A DNA stretch of 64,000 nucleotides, from positions 17,044,616 to 17,108,615 of the forward strand of contig CM068382.1 of NCBI GenBank assembly GCA_034770075.1, in the 5' to 3' direction. The notes beneath the pieces were generated by a model that saw only the letters and a list, made by a program, of their open reading frames with translations, did not search any database and was not told where the DNA came from. Shown here one piece after another: positions 32,121-44,427 of this stretch. The stretch is from Aralia elata. Lineage: Eukaryota; Streptophyta; Magnoliopsida; Apiales; Araliaceae. Each line of letters starts with the position of its first letter. Positions within the stretch are counted from its first letter, which is position 1. The position numbers and the translations under genes were made by a program.

Positions 32121-33850
32121 TGATAGGTGCAAATTATTCTATATTTTTAGTTCCTTTATGCTTAGTATTATTATATGTTTTCTGTGTTTATAAGCTTAAT
32201 TAAGGTGTTTATCAATTTACAGAAGAATTTATGTGATTTTGCAAAATATGGGTTTAATGCTGATTTTTATGTTATTTTGCAGAATACTCTACGATCGCTG
32301 GGTGAGAGCTCTACGTTCGTAGTTTTAGGATGGCAGTCCGACAGCCCTACGATCGCAGAAAGGTCACGACAGAGTCATGCGACGATTTGATGTAGTACTC
32401 TACGATCGTTGAGTGGAGTTGTTCGACGATTCCTAGTTGTATTCTACGATTGCCGAGACTCACTATACGACTGGGTTCGCAACACTCTACGTTTTTCTAC
32501 TTGGCAACGAAGTTACTCTACGTCTGACGAGAGAGCTCTACGATTGACAAGTTTACTCGGCAGCTAGTTACTCTACGATTCCGAGGTTTATTCTACGTTT
32601 TTGGTCGACATGCAGATTTCCAATTCTAGGTAGGATTTGAGACATTAAAACTTAAAGATATGATTCCTAACAAGATTTGGAGATGAAGTTACAATCATAG
32701 ATGGAAAGTATCTCTGACTATGGGAAATAGAGTTTGATATGGAATCTGAGTTGAAGATAAATATGGAAACTGAAGCCTAACTGGAAAAGGAAACTAAGGA
32801 AGACTTGGATTTGGAAATAAAATCTGATTTGATAAGGAAGCTACTTAAAGTTGAATTTCAAAGATCAAGGAGGATTTAGAATCCTACCATACTTGCAGAT
32901 TGAAGACTTCCGAATTAGAATTGGATTAGAATTCTTCTAGGGTTTTAAAGCATCTATAAATACCTATCACTTGTAATCATGCAGGAGAGATTTCACTATC
33001 CATTATTCTTGATCTTAGATTATACTTTATCAGCATGCTAACTTAGTTATTTTTATTCAGTTCTGAAGGGATGTGGAACCATATTTACAGTGAATATAAT
33101 AATTGAGTTATATTATTGATTCCTTCGTGTGTGAAATTTATTCTGATAATCCGGTTGAATTTCTTATATGTTATTCAGTTTACTAATTTGGTTTATGCAG
33201 GATTAAATTGGTGAATTGTTATCATGTGCTAGATTAAGGTATAATATTAAGCAAACGATGTTATATCTGATCCCAGGTAGTATTTAGTAATATTTGATTG
33301 TGGACAAGCTTTTGAGTATTATTAAGGTTATCAGAAGTCAAGTTAAATAATCCCTGATAGTGTGATTGTTGCTTGGAACAACCTAATTATCTAATTCTTA
33401 ATGCTTCTGTCATATTAAATCTAGATTGATTGTTTTGGGTTATATAACAGTTAGAGTCTAGTGGGGGCGATTGTCACATTAGATTTAAACTTAAGGAGAA
33501 TTTCGGATAATTGAGCGATTGCTGATCATCTAGGGTTGTTAGTTTCATTGAAGGAAGAAATAATATTTACTTGATTATTCTATTATTGTAAATTGGTGAA
33601 ACTGAATTGAAGAATTGAAGCTTTTACATATTTGAGAATCTTTATTAATTAATTCTGTTTTTCTTTGTTAATTACAATTGATTCCAAAAAACCCCCAATA
33701 TTTATTTCTTGTTTGTAGTTAGAAACATTAGAATAAATTTAAAACAATATCAATTCTCTGTGGGATCGATCCTTACTTACTACTGTGTTAGTTTTTAGTT
33801 CGTAGAGTGCAAGTGAGGTTAATTTTGGATTGTTTGACGACAGCTTTCCA
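32121..33850 (+). mobile_element. Athila 5' LTR
   Basis: TGATAGGTGC to GACAGCTTTCCA. Rich in repeated CTACGATCG/CTACGATTG words in the first 500 bp. It has a TATA-like TATAAATACC near 32955. Confidence 0.92.
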
Positions 33851-33856
33851 AATTTT

Positions 33857-33876
33857 TGGCGCCGTTGCCGGGGAAC
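33857..33876 (+). promoter_or_regulatory. Athila primer-binding site
   Basis: TGGCGCCGTTGCCGGGGAAC, the sequence typical of Athila elements (tRNA-Asp primer, from memory), six bases after the LTR. Confidence 0.9.
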
Positions 33877-33918
33877 TGATTAATTGTTTTGATTTATTTT
33901 GTGTTTCCTTTTTAGTTT

Positions 33919-36390
33919 ATGACTCGATCCTCTCAATCTACTAAACTGAATTTTGATCCAGAGATAGAAAAGACAGCAAAAAGGCTAAGAAAGGAGAGTC
34001 GTAGAGTGAATAACTCAACTGCAGATCCAGAAGAGACTTTTGTTCCATCATCTGGTCTCAATATAACAATTGGGCTATTGTCAGACAATTCACATACTGA
34101 TTCAGAAGAAGAAGAAAAGATGGCCGATCCTAACAACAACAGGACTTTAAAAGAACTAGCTACTCCTAATCTCAATCAACAACCTTTGTGTATTGAGTAT
34201 CCTACTTTGAATGCTTCTTTTGAACTTAAATCAGGACTAATTCACCTTTTGCCTACTTTTCGTGGTCTTACAGGTGAAGATCCATACAAGCATTTAAAGG
34301 AATTTCATGTGGTATGCTCCACCATGAAACCTCAAGGAGTGACTGAAGAACAGATAAAGCTTAGAGCTTTTCCATTCTCACTAGCAGACTTAGCAAAGGA
34401 CTGGTTGTACTACCTACCTTCAGGTTCAATTCAAACTTGAAATGACATGAAGAAGCTATTCTTGGAGAAGTATTTCCCTGCTTCAAGGGTGGCTAACATC
34501 AGGAAGGAAATATGTGGCATCAGGTAGTTCAATGGAGAAACTTTGTATGAGTATTGGGAAAGGTTTAAGAAGTTGTGTTCTAGTTGTCCACCTCACCAGA
34601 TTGATGATCAACATCTGATCCAATACTTCTATGAGGGATTGTTACCCATGGACAGAAGCATGATTGATGCAGCAAGCGGAGGATCCTTAGTTGACAAAAC
34701 CCCAGAAGCTGCCAAGAACTTAATTGCAAACATGGCTGCAAACTCTCAACAGTATGGAACAAGGATGAATCATGCACCAACAAAAGTAAATGAGGTGAGC
34801 ATATGTACTCATGACCAACAAATTTCTGAATTAACTGCTATGGTTAGACAATTGGCTGCAGGAAATATGCCAGTAGCAAAAGCTTGTGGGATCTGTTTGT
34901 TGTCTGGCCACACCACTGATGCATGCCCAACACTGCAAGATGATGAGATTATGCAACAAGCCAATGCAATGGGGAACTATCAGACACAACCTCAGAAAAG
35001 ATATGATCCCTTCTCAAACACATATAATCCGGGATGGAGAGATCATCCTAATCTCAGTTATGGAGGCAATAGACCATCTGCCCCACCTGTTTTCCCCAAT
35101 AGATAGCAAGGCTTCTAACCAGCCCCACAACAATACCAACAAAGATAACCAGTACCTGATAACCCTGGGACATCACTAGAGGACATGTTTAAAACTTTCA
35201 TGACTCAACAACAGCAGTTCCAACAGGAAACAATAACTTCCATTAATGATCTGAGGAACCAAATGGGTCAGCTAGCTACCACAGTTGGGAGATTGGACTC
35301 TCAAGGTTCAGGAAAACTTCCCTCCCAAATAGTTGTAAATCCAAGGGAGAATGCAAGTGCCATTACACTAAGGAGTGGGAAAGAGCTGGAAGAACCTAAA
35401 GCCACTGCTGAGTTTGAAAAAGAGAAGAATAAGGAGACTGAATCACTTAAGGTAATTCCTAACCCAACTATTTCAGTTAAGACTAATGTTTTACCCTTTC
35501 CACCTAGAAATCACAGGACTTCAAGAAAGGATGAGCAAGAAAAAGAGATCCTTGAGACCTTCAGGGAGGTGGAAGTCAATATACCTTTGTTAGATGCAAT
35601 CAAACAAGTGCCAAAATATGCTAAATTTTTGAAGGAATTGTGCACTAATAAAAGGAAATTGAAAGATGATGAAAGAGCCACTGTTAGAGAGAATGTATCA
35701 GCAGTGCTTCAAAGGAAAATGCCACCTAAATGCAAGGATCCAGGCATGTTCACCATTCCATGCAGAATTGGTAACACCAAGTTTGAGAAAGCTATGCTAG
35801 ATTTGGGAGCTTCAATTAATGTCATGCCATTGTCTATATTTGCTTCCTTAAATTTAGGACCTTTAAAACAAACTGGTGTTATTATTCAGCTTGTTGATAG
35901 GACTAACACTTACCCTGAAGGGATGATTGAAGATGTTTTAGTGCAGGTGAATGAGCCTGCAGACTTTTATATTGTGAACATGGAGGATGATTCCTCTCCA
36001 AACCCTTCTCATATCTTATTAGGGAGACCATTCTTAAAGACTGTCAGGACTATGATTGATGTACATAATGGGACCTTAACTATGGAGTTTGATGGAGAAA
36101 AGATCCAATTCAACATATATGAAGCCATGAGGTACCCTAGTGATATCAATCCAGTTTATGCTATTGATATTGTTGATTCTCTAGTACATGATTCTTTTAA
36201 TCAAGTGCAAAGGGACAACTTGGAGACTGCAATCATTAACAGTTTAGAGCTAGACAAAGAAGAAGAAATTGAACAGGCTCAGGAATTGAAAGAGACTGTA
36301 GCTGCTTTACATTCATTACCACAGTTCTCAGATAAGTATGCAGTTCATTCTATTCAATTGCCTGTTTCTCATCAAAAATTGCTACCTTTT
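33919..36390 (+). pseudogene. Athila gag-protease, nonsense-broken
   Basis: A single frame from ATG 33919 (MTRSSQST). It encodes the Athila Gag (FRGLTGEDPYKHLKEFH, DWLYYLPSGSI, ETLYEYWERFKKLC), a zinc-knuckle-like CGICLLSGHTTDACP, a linker rich in Gln and Pro, and a retropepsin with DLGASINVMP and ILLGRPFLKT. Stops occur at 34438 (TGA), 34525 (TAG), 35104 (TAG), 35116 (TAA) and 35146 (TAA). Most are explained by single C-to-T or G-to-A changes of Trp or Gln codons. The frame is otherwise preserved without frameshift and runs into RT. Confidence 0.9.
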
Positions 36391-39306
36391 GTTATGCAGG
36401 CCCCTACATTAGACCTCAAACTATTGCCAACCCATCTGAAATATGCTTACTTGGGAAAAGATGACATACTACCAGTGATTATTGCCAAAAATTTAACCAA
36501 AGTACAGGAAGATAAACTAATGAGAATCCTTAGGGATCATGTAACAATCTTTGGTTGGACCATTGCAGATATAAAAGGCATCAGTCATGCTATGTGTATG
36601 CATAGGATTTTGTTAGAAGAAGGAGCCAAGCCTACCAGAGAAGCCCAGAGAAGACTGAACCCACCCATGATGGAGGTAGTAAAGAAGGAAGTACTGAAAT
36701 TGCTTGATGCAGGTATTATATATCCAATTTCAGACAACCAATGAGTGAGTCCAGTCCAGGTAGTTCCAAAGAAATCTGGAATTACAGTCATCAAGAATGA
36801 CAACAATGAACTGGTGCCAACAAGAATGCAAACAGGATGAAGAGTGTGCATTGATTACAGGAAGCTGAATGCAGTAACTAGAAAAGACCACTTTCCCCTT
36901 CCTTTTATTGATCAAATGTTAGAAAGATTGGCAGGTCATGCTTATTATTGTTTTCTAGATGGATTTTTAGGTTACAACCAAATTGTGATAGCCCCAGAAG
37001 ATCAAGACAAAACCACCTTTACATGCCCCTTTGGTACATTTGCCTATAGACGAATGTCGTTTGGACTTTGTAATGCCCCAGGTACCTTCCAAAGATGCAT
37101 GGTAAGCTTGTTTTCTGATCTTCTAGAAAATTGTATTGAAGTTTTTATGGATGATTTCACAATTCATGGTGATTCTTTGGACGTTTGTTTAGATAATTTG
37201 ACTAAGGTGCTTGATAGATGTTTAGAAACTAATCTTGTTCTAAATTGGGAAAAATGTCATTTTATGGTAGAACAAGGGATAATACTTGGCCATGTTGTTT
37301 CAGCTAGAGGATTAGAAGTTGAGAAAGCTAAAATAGAAATTATTGCTGCATTACCTTACCCTGCAAAAGTGCAGGAGATTCGTTCTTTTCTTGGACATGC
37401 CGGTTTCTATAGGAGGTTTATCAAGGACTTCTCCAAGATAGTTTTGCCTTTGTGCAAGTTGTTGCAGAAAGATGTGGAGTTCCAGTTTACTGAAGAGTGC
37501 AAGGAGGCTTTTGACAAGCTGAAGAAACTGTTGACCTCAACACCTGTGATCCAACCACCAAATTGGAAACTACCATTTGAGATCATGTGTGATGCAAGCA
37601 ACTATGCAGTGGGAGCTGTTTTGGGCCAGAGAGTGAATAAAGTTGTGCATGCCATTTACTATGCTTGCAGGACTCTAAATGCTGCTCAAATAAACTACTC
37701 TACGACTGAGAAAGAACTTTTATCAGTTGTTTTTGCTTTAGATAAATTTAGATCTTATTTATTGGGAACTAAAGTAGTAGTTTATTCTGATCATGCTGCT
37801 CTCAGATATCTCTTGACCAAGAAGGACTCAAAACCAAGAATTATAAGATGGATTCTGCTGCTACAAGAATTTGACTTGGAGATTAAAGACAAGAAAGGAG
37901 CAGAGAACCTAGTTGCAGATCACTTGAGCAGACTAATGAGGGATGAGGAGACACTACCATTACATGATTTTTTTCCAGATGAGCACTTATTTGCAATCAT
38001 TGAGGAAAGGCCTTGGTATGCTGACATTGTCAATTACTTAGCAAGTTCATATGTTCCTAGCAAATTCTCTAGACCTCAGAAGGATAAGCTTAGGAGTGAT
38101 GCAAAGTATTATGTTTGGGATGATCCATATCTGTGGAAATTCTATGTTGATCAAGTAGTTAGAAGATGTGTTTCCAATAGTGAATTTCATTCTATTCTAT
38201 CTTTTTGTCATTCATATGCTTGTGGAGGTCATTTTGGTCCAAAAAGAACTGCTCACAAGGTTTTAGAATTTGGTTTTTATTGGCCTACTATTTTTAAAGA
38301 TTCTTATTTGTTTCGTAAGTCATGTGCAAATTGTCAAGAGACTGGGAATATCTCACATAGGAATCAGATGCCATATACCCCTATTTTAATTGTTGAAATC
38401 TTTGATGTCTGGGGAATTGATTTTATGGGACCTTTTTCTTCTTCTTTTGGTAATACTTATATCCTTTTGGCTGTTGATTATGTCTCTAAATGGGTTGAAG
38501 CTAAGGCTACAAGGACTGATGATTCTAAAGTTATTGCAGATTTTGTTCAGTCTAATATTTTTGTTAGGTTTGGAGCCCCAAGAGCCATCATCAGTGATAG
38601 AGGGACCCATTTTTGTAATAGGGTGCTGGCAGCACTGTTCAAAAAGTATAATGTGATGCACAGGGTTTCCACATCATACCATCCCCAGAGTAACGGTCAG
38701 GCTGAGGTGTCTAATAGGGAGATCCAATCCATTTTAGAGAAGGTGTTTAAGCCTAGCAGGAAGGATTGGAGTATGAGGTTGCCAGATGCACTATGGGCTT
38801 ACAGAACAACTTACAAGACTCCTATTGGTATGTCACCATATAGGATTGTATTTGGAAAACCTTGTCATTTACCTGTAGAATTGGAGCATAGAGCTTTTTG
38901 GGCAATCAAACAGTGCAACATGAGTTTGGATGAAGCTGGAGAGCATAGGAAGTTGCAGTTGCAGGAACTAGAGGAGTTAAGAAATGAAGCCTATGAAAGT
39001 TCTAAGATTTACAAGGAAAAGACCAAAGCCTTTCATGATAAACAAATCTTAAGGAAGACTTTCACTGTTGGACAAAAAGTTCTCCTTTTCAATTCAAGGC
39101 TAAAGTTGTTTTCAGGTAAACTACGTTCTAGATGGGAAGGACCTTTTGTGATTACTAATGTTTTTCCTTATGGTGCAGTTAATATTCAGAATCCAAGAAC
39201 ATGGAAGACTTTCAAAGTTAATGGACACAGGTTGAAACCCTTCTATGAAGGTTATGTGGAACAAGTGGAGTTACTAGAGTTGATGGATCCAGTTTATGGA
39301 GATTGA
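36391..39306 (+). pseudogene. Athila RT, RNase H and integrase; largely intact
   Basis: Same frame as gag. RT begins around 36400, with TGA at 36742 and 36838 (both expected Trp), then is open without break for 820 codons from 36844 to 39306. Motifs: VCIDYRKLNAVT, RT active-site FMDD (37144-37155), RNase H with CDASNYAVGAVLGQ and TEKELLSVVFALDKFR, integrase H-H-C-C region ending CANCQETG, catalytic WGIDFMGP, SDRGTHF and GQAEVSNRE, and a C-terminal SH3-like GPFVITNVFPYGAV. There is no chromodomain, as expected for Athila. Confidence 0.92.
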
Positions 39307-40410
39307 GAGAGGAAAGATGTCAAGCCAATGACATTAAACAAGGGCAGCTGCTTGGGAGGCAACCCAAGATTCAGATTTGATTTTCTTTTCCCTTTACTTT
39401 TTATTTTTAGTTGCATGCTAGTTAGCAGTACTTTCTTTTTTGCATGATTGTCTTACATTGGGGACAATGTAAGGTTTGAGTGTGGGGGAGGGGTTTAGGT
39501 TATTATTTGAGTTATTAGGTTATTATTTTGGATATGATATGCTGGATATGATGCTCTGAAAATTTTTGAAAATTTTTCTGATCGTAGTGTTCTGCTGAGC
39601 TTTTAAAGGTTCAAATCGTAGAGTGAATATTGATTCTTATTTGTAGGATTTGATTTGATGCTTTATTAATTGATGAACAATGATGACTTAGTTAGGATCC
39701 ATACAAACTGATTTTGGATTGAGATTGTTTTGCATGAATACTTGAATATGGGATACATGATTACTTGACTGAGTTATTTGTGGGATTATACTTTGTGCAC
39801 TGATCTTGCAATTTGAGACTTGTTTAAACTGTTATTTTGTTTGCAGAACCTTGTGCAAGAAACATCTTTGAGGAAAAAAATGATGAGAAAATTGTGAAAA
39901 TTGTGGGATAAAAAAATGCAGATGTCTTGTGGTGGGTTGAGATGGAGTGTAAAACGCACTCACCCATAAACACAAGCACGAGATAGAGCGTAAAACGCAC
40001 TCGCTGGAAAGGCATAAGTGGGATGGAGCATAAAATGCACCCACTTGAAAAGAAAAAATGTGAAAGGTAAAATGGAGCATTAAATGTATTCACCTAAGGA
40101 AAGTAAAGTCTGCAGGTTCTGTGGAATAAATTTTTTTTTTTGCAAATTTTTGCATGATATTCAGGTCTTGAGTTTTGAGTCAGTGTGCACAATTGTTATT
40201 CCATATAACTGAGTTGGGTATTTGTGTTGATCATATGAGGGATATTTATGTGGATATATTCTGATTTGGATGATGTTTTTGAAAGTAGTATGCACACAAG
40301 CCAATCATATTTGATATGATGTAGCATATACTTTGTAATCTTATTCGGTTGTTAAAAGGCATTTTACATTATCTACATAGTACTGTTATATTAAATGTGA
40401 TAAACCCATA
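39307..40410 (+). other. Athila 3' region, first part
   Basis: Begins with the block GGGCAGCTGCTTGGGAGGCAACCC that commonly follows Athila pol. At about 39935-40090 there are four imperfect repeats of GATGGAGCGTAAAACGCACTCAC. No env-like frame is seen. Confidence 0.65.
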
Positions 40411-41473
40411 GTTTTGAGCAATGCTTTTAGAATCATGATGGTGATCATGCTAATGAGATCTAAATTCTAGATAGCTCACAAACTTAAATTGTTCCTAATC
40501 GATGGATTACTAAAAAGGGGATTAGTGAATCTGGATAGATTAGTACATACGTTGCTTGCTCTTATGAAGAGAATGATTGCTCTCATAATCATTTGTGTGG
40601 AGACACTAAAGCAAGTATGTAGGTGCTTATTAGAGAATAAGTTCACTGAACGTGACTCGCTAAGGAATACCTAATGGAGTTTTACTCGCCTGTCAATAGG
40701 AATTCCTCTAGTGATAGTAGTACAAGTGATCCTTGGACTTGAGATCATCATAGTATCTTGTGTATGATGAGTTATACTTTGACATGTCCCTTAAGACCTT
40801 TAGGGTATATCAAAGGGTATGATTGGGTATAATAAGTTGTACATGGAAATAGGTGAATGATCAATAAAGAATCTACCACTTCTAGTAAAAGGAGAGAATG
40901 TCCTATGTGATTCGATAAATGACGACTCAGAAGTCTTTGGCCAAAACAGAATGAAATTAGAAAAGAGTTTCTAATTTGCATTAATCAGAGTTGTGCATTT
41001 TAGAATCGAAATACATATAATTAAATAAAATAAGACTTGACAGTAATTCCATGTCTTATATTTAATTGGGACATTGTATGGTAAAATGATTGAATTGTAC
41101 GGTAACTATGCACTGAAAGGTTCTTTTATGATTAATGTTGAAATCTATATTATCTGGAAAGTCGTTGATCGCTAAGGGGGCTTACCCTTATTGTAGAATA
41201 AATATTATTTATTTAAATGAATTAAATAGTTTAATTTATTTATTTAAATAAGATTAGAATTGTTCTAATTGATTTATTCATAACCGGTTTAATATGGATA
41301 ACCTAAAGGGTCACACCGCAAAAGGAAAATATTTATTTAAGAAGTAAATGTCATAATTGTAATAATAAGTTAAGTGTATTTAATTTAGTCTATGGAGATA
41401 GAATAAATTAAATAGCTTAATATTTATTATTTAATATTTTAGAAATATTAAATATAAATTAATAAGAGGAGTC

Positions 41474-41528
<55 letters not shown>

Positions 41529-42118
41529 TACTATTATTTAATTCCTAATAGGGATTGGAAATTAATTAATAAAAGTACTCTCACATGAATTCCTAATTGG
41601 ATTAGGAGTTTAATTTAATTAAAGGAGTTTAATTAGAATAGAAATCCTAATCCTAAATAGTTTAGGGAAGGGTTTTCCTACATCTATAAATAAGAGAAGT
41701 CTTATCATAGATTAGTTTTTCACACTCTTGCATAAGAATTGTAGAGAGTACTTACAATTTCTATAGAGATAGAAACTAGGGTTTTGCCAACACCCATCTT
41801 CTTGAACAAGTATTATTCCTTGGTGGATCACCTCTAGAGGCCAAACACTTGGGTGGCTAACGTTGATCAAAGGAATGAATTTAATCGGTGGAATTCAAGG
41901 AGAACGCGAAGGAATTAGAGGTGAACTTGTACCTGATGAAGCTAGAATTCTACAAGGGTATAATTCTTATTCTCCATCTCTTTCGTTTAATTAATAATTG
42001 TGCATAAAGAAAGATCATGGTGATGGTTTGTATAAAATTTTAAAATCTGATTTTATCGCGCTTCCGCTTTATTAATGTAATTTGATTGCATGTTCGCGTT
42101 ATACAAACCTAACAGTTT
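40411..42118 (+). mobile_element. Probable solo LTR inside Athila (1.7 kb)
   Basis: 40415-42114 starts TGAGCAATGC and ends ACAAACCTAACA. It is bounded by GTTT at 40411-40414 and 42115-42118, within a longer shared AGTTTTG. Removing it joins the flanks smoothly. It has a TATA box (CTATAAATAAG, about 41690), no coding sequence, and an (ATT)n microsatellite at about 41475-41530. The TG...CA ends favour an LTR. The 4-bp duplication is short for plant LTR elements, so the exact boundary may be off by a base. Confidence 0.65.
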
Positions 42119-42300
42119 TGTGGGGAATGACATAGTGGTTATTGTGAGTTGGTTGAAGAAGTGTTGGTCAAATTTCTCTGATAGGTGTTATTATTCCATG
42201 ATGTTTAGTTGGAGACCTTTGAAAGTCTGGTTGAATGAGTCAGATAAGTTTTTGATTTCTGTTTACATGAGGACATGTAAAGACTAAGTGTGGGGAAATT
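42119..42300 (+). other. Athila 3' region, second part, with polypurine tract
   Basis: Remaining 3' non-coding sequence, ending AAGTGTGGGGAAATT directly before the 3' LTR; this is the polypurine tract. Confidence 0.7.
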
Positions 42301-44014
42301 TGATAGGTGCAAATTATTCTATATTTTTAGTTCCTTTATGCTTAGTATTATTATATGTTTTCTGTGTTTATAAGCTTAATTAAGGTGTTTATCAATTTAC
42401 AGAAGAATTTATGTGATTTTGCAAAATATGGGTTTAATGCTAATTTTTATGTTGTTTTGCAGAATACTCTACGATCGCTGGGTGAGAGCTCTACGTTCAT
42501 AGTGTTAGGATGGCAATCCGGCACCCTACGATCGCAGGAAGGTCACGGCAGAGTCATGCGACGATTCCTAGTTGAGTGGAGTTGTTCGACGATTCCTAGT
42601 TGTATTCTACGATTGCCGAGACTCACTATACGACTGGGTTCGCAACACTCTACGTTTTTCTACTTGGCAACGAAGTTACTCTACGTCTGACGAGAGAGCT
42701 CTACGATTGACAAGTTTACTCGGCAGCTAGTTACTCTACGATTCCGAGGTTTATTCTACGTTTTTGGTCGACATGCAGATTTCCAATTCTAGGTAGGATT
42801 TGAGACATTAAAACTTAAAGATATGATTCCTAACAAGATTTGGAGATGAAGTTACAATCATAGATGGAAAGTATCTCTGACTATGGGAAATAGAGTTTGA
42901 TATGGAATCTGAGTTGAAGATAAATATGGAAACTGAAGCCTAACTGGAAAAGGAAACTGAGGAAGACTTGGATTTGGAAATAAAATCTGATTTGATAAGG
43001 AAGCTACTTAAAGTTGAATTTCAAAGATCAAGGAGGATTTAGAATCCTACCATACTTGCAGATTGAAGACTTCCGAATTATAATTGGATTAGAATTCTTC
43101 TAGGGTTTTAAAGCATCTATAAATACCTATCACTTGTAATCATGCAGGAGAGATTTCACTATCCATTATTCTTGATCTTAGATTATACTTTATCAGCATG
43201 CTAGCTTAGTTATTTTTATTCAGTTCTGAAGGGATATGGAACCATTTTTATAGTGAATATAATAATTGAGTTATATTATTGATTCCTTCGTGTGTGAAAT
43301 TTATTCTGATAATCCGGTTGAATTTCTTATATGTTATTCAGTTTACTAATTTGGTTTCTGCAGGATTAAATTGGTGAATTGTTATCATCTGCTAGATTAA
43401 GGTATAATATTAAGCAAACAATGTTATATCTGATCCCAGGTAGTATTTAGTAATATTTGATTGTGGACAAGCTTTTGAGTATTATTAAGGTTATCAGAAG
43501 GCAAGCTAAATAATCCCTGATAGTGTGATTGTTGCTTGGAACAACCTAATTCTCTAATTCTTAATGCTTCTGTCATATTAAATCTAGACTGATTGTTTTG
43601 GGTTATATAACAGTTAGAGTCTAGTGGGGGCGATTGTCACATTAGATTTAAACTTAAGGAGAATTTCGGATAATTGAGTGATTGCTGATCATCTAGGGTT
43701 GTTAGTTTCATTGAAGGAAGAAATAATATTTACTTGATTATTCTATTATTGTAAATTGGTGAAACTGAACTGAAGAATTGAAGCTTTTACATATTTGAGA
43801 ATCTTTATTAATTAATTCTGTTTTTCTTTGTTAATTACAATTGATTCCAAAAACCCCCCAATATTTATTTCTTGTTTGTAGTTAGAAACATTAGAATAAA
43901 TTTAAAACAATATCAATTCTCTGTGGGATCGATCCTTACTTACTACTGTGCTTAGTTTTTAGTTCGTAGAGTGCAAGTGAGGTTAATTTTGGATTGCTTG
44001 ACGACAGCTTCCCA
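42301..44014 (+). mobile_element. Athila 3' LTR
   Basis: TGATAGGTGC to GACAGCTTCCCA, followed by the TGTGT duplication. It differs from the 5' LTR by a handful of substitutions and one rearranged stretch near 42555-42590. Confidence 0.92.
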
Positions 44015-44427
44015 TGTGTTCTACTCCATGAGTAGATTAAATTAAGTATTTGGATGCTCAAATCCATGGAGTAATGAATGAGAAATTAACTCCCAAAGAT
44101 CACCCTTGAAAATGATAATAAATATTTGTGGAAAGTAAAGTCCCACATCGGTTAAGAACTAAAATATTAATTGGTTTATATACAAGAAAGTTTCCTTTGG
44201 ATTTGGGTCCCAAGGGGCACTCCACTTTTGTGGAAGGGAGAGGACCTAGCCAAGGCTTGGTTTGAACCCATACGCGCGCTGCTGACTGACCGGTCGGTCG
44301 GGCCGGGCTCGGGCTCGTGGTTCGTGGGTCTTGTATATATTTTTTAGACAAAATTTATTTGAATTTTGTTTATTTTATTTTAGTTCTATTATCAAAATAA
44401 AACTGTGTCGTTTTGATAAATATTATT
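44015..44427 (+). mobile_element. Copia LTR 3, second piece
   Basis: Continues LTR 3 after Athila (TGTGTTCTACTCCATGAGTAG, as in LTR 1 at about 10556) and stops at GATAAATATTATT, where Tat-2 is inserted. It lacks about 25 bp of the CTCGTGGCTCGAGG region compared with LTR 1. Confidence 0.9.

Larger units (their letters stand above)
32121..44014 (+). mobile_element. Athila-lineage Ty3/Gypsy element, 11.9 kb
   Basis: Flanked by TGTGT at 32116-32120 and 44015-44019. It has near-identical LTRs (1730 and 1714 bp), an Athila/Tat primer site, a gag-pol frame with Athila-type motifs and a long 3' non-coding region with no recognisable env-like frame. It is inserted in Copia LTR 3 and is itself interrupted by a solo LTR. 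Gag-pol has seven nonsense codons, so it is defective. Confidence 0.93.

Noticed and set aside
41475..41530. (ATT)n tract as a functional element
   Set aside because: A plain trinucleotide microsatellite inside an LTR. No evidence of a role.
39307..42300. Env-like gene expected in some Athila elements
   Set aside because: No long frame, signal peptide or membrane segment is found between pol and the 3' LTR. The region holds non-coding repeats and a solo LTR.
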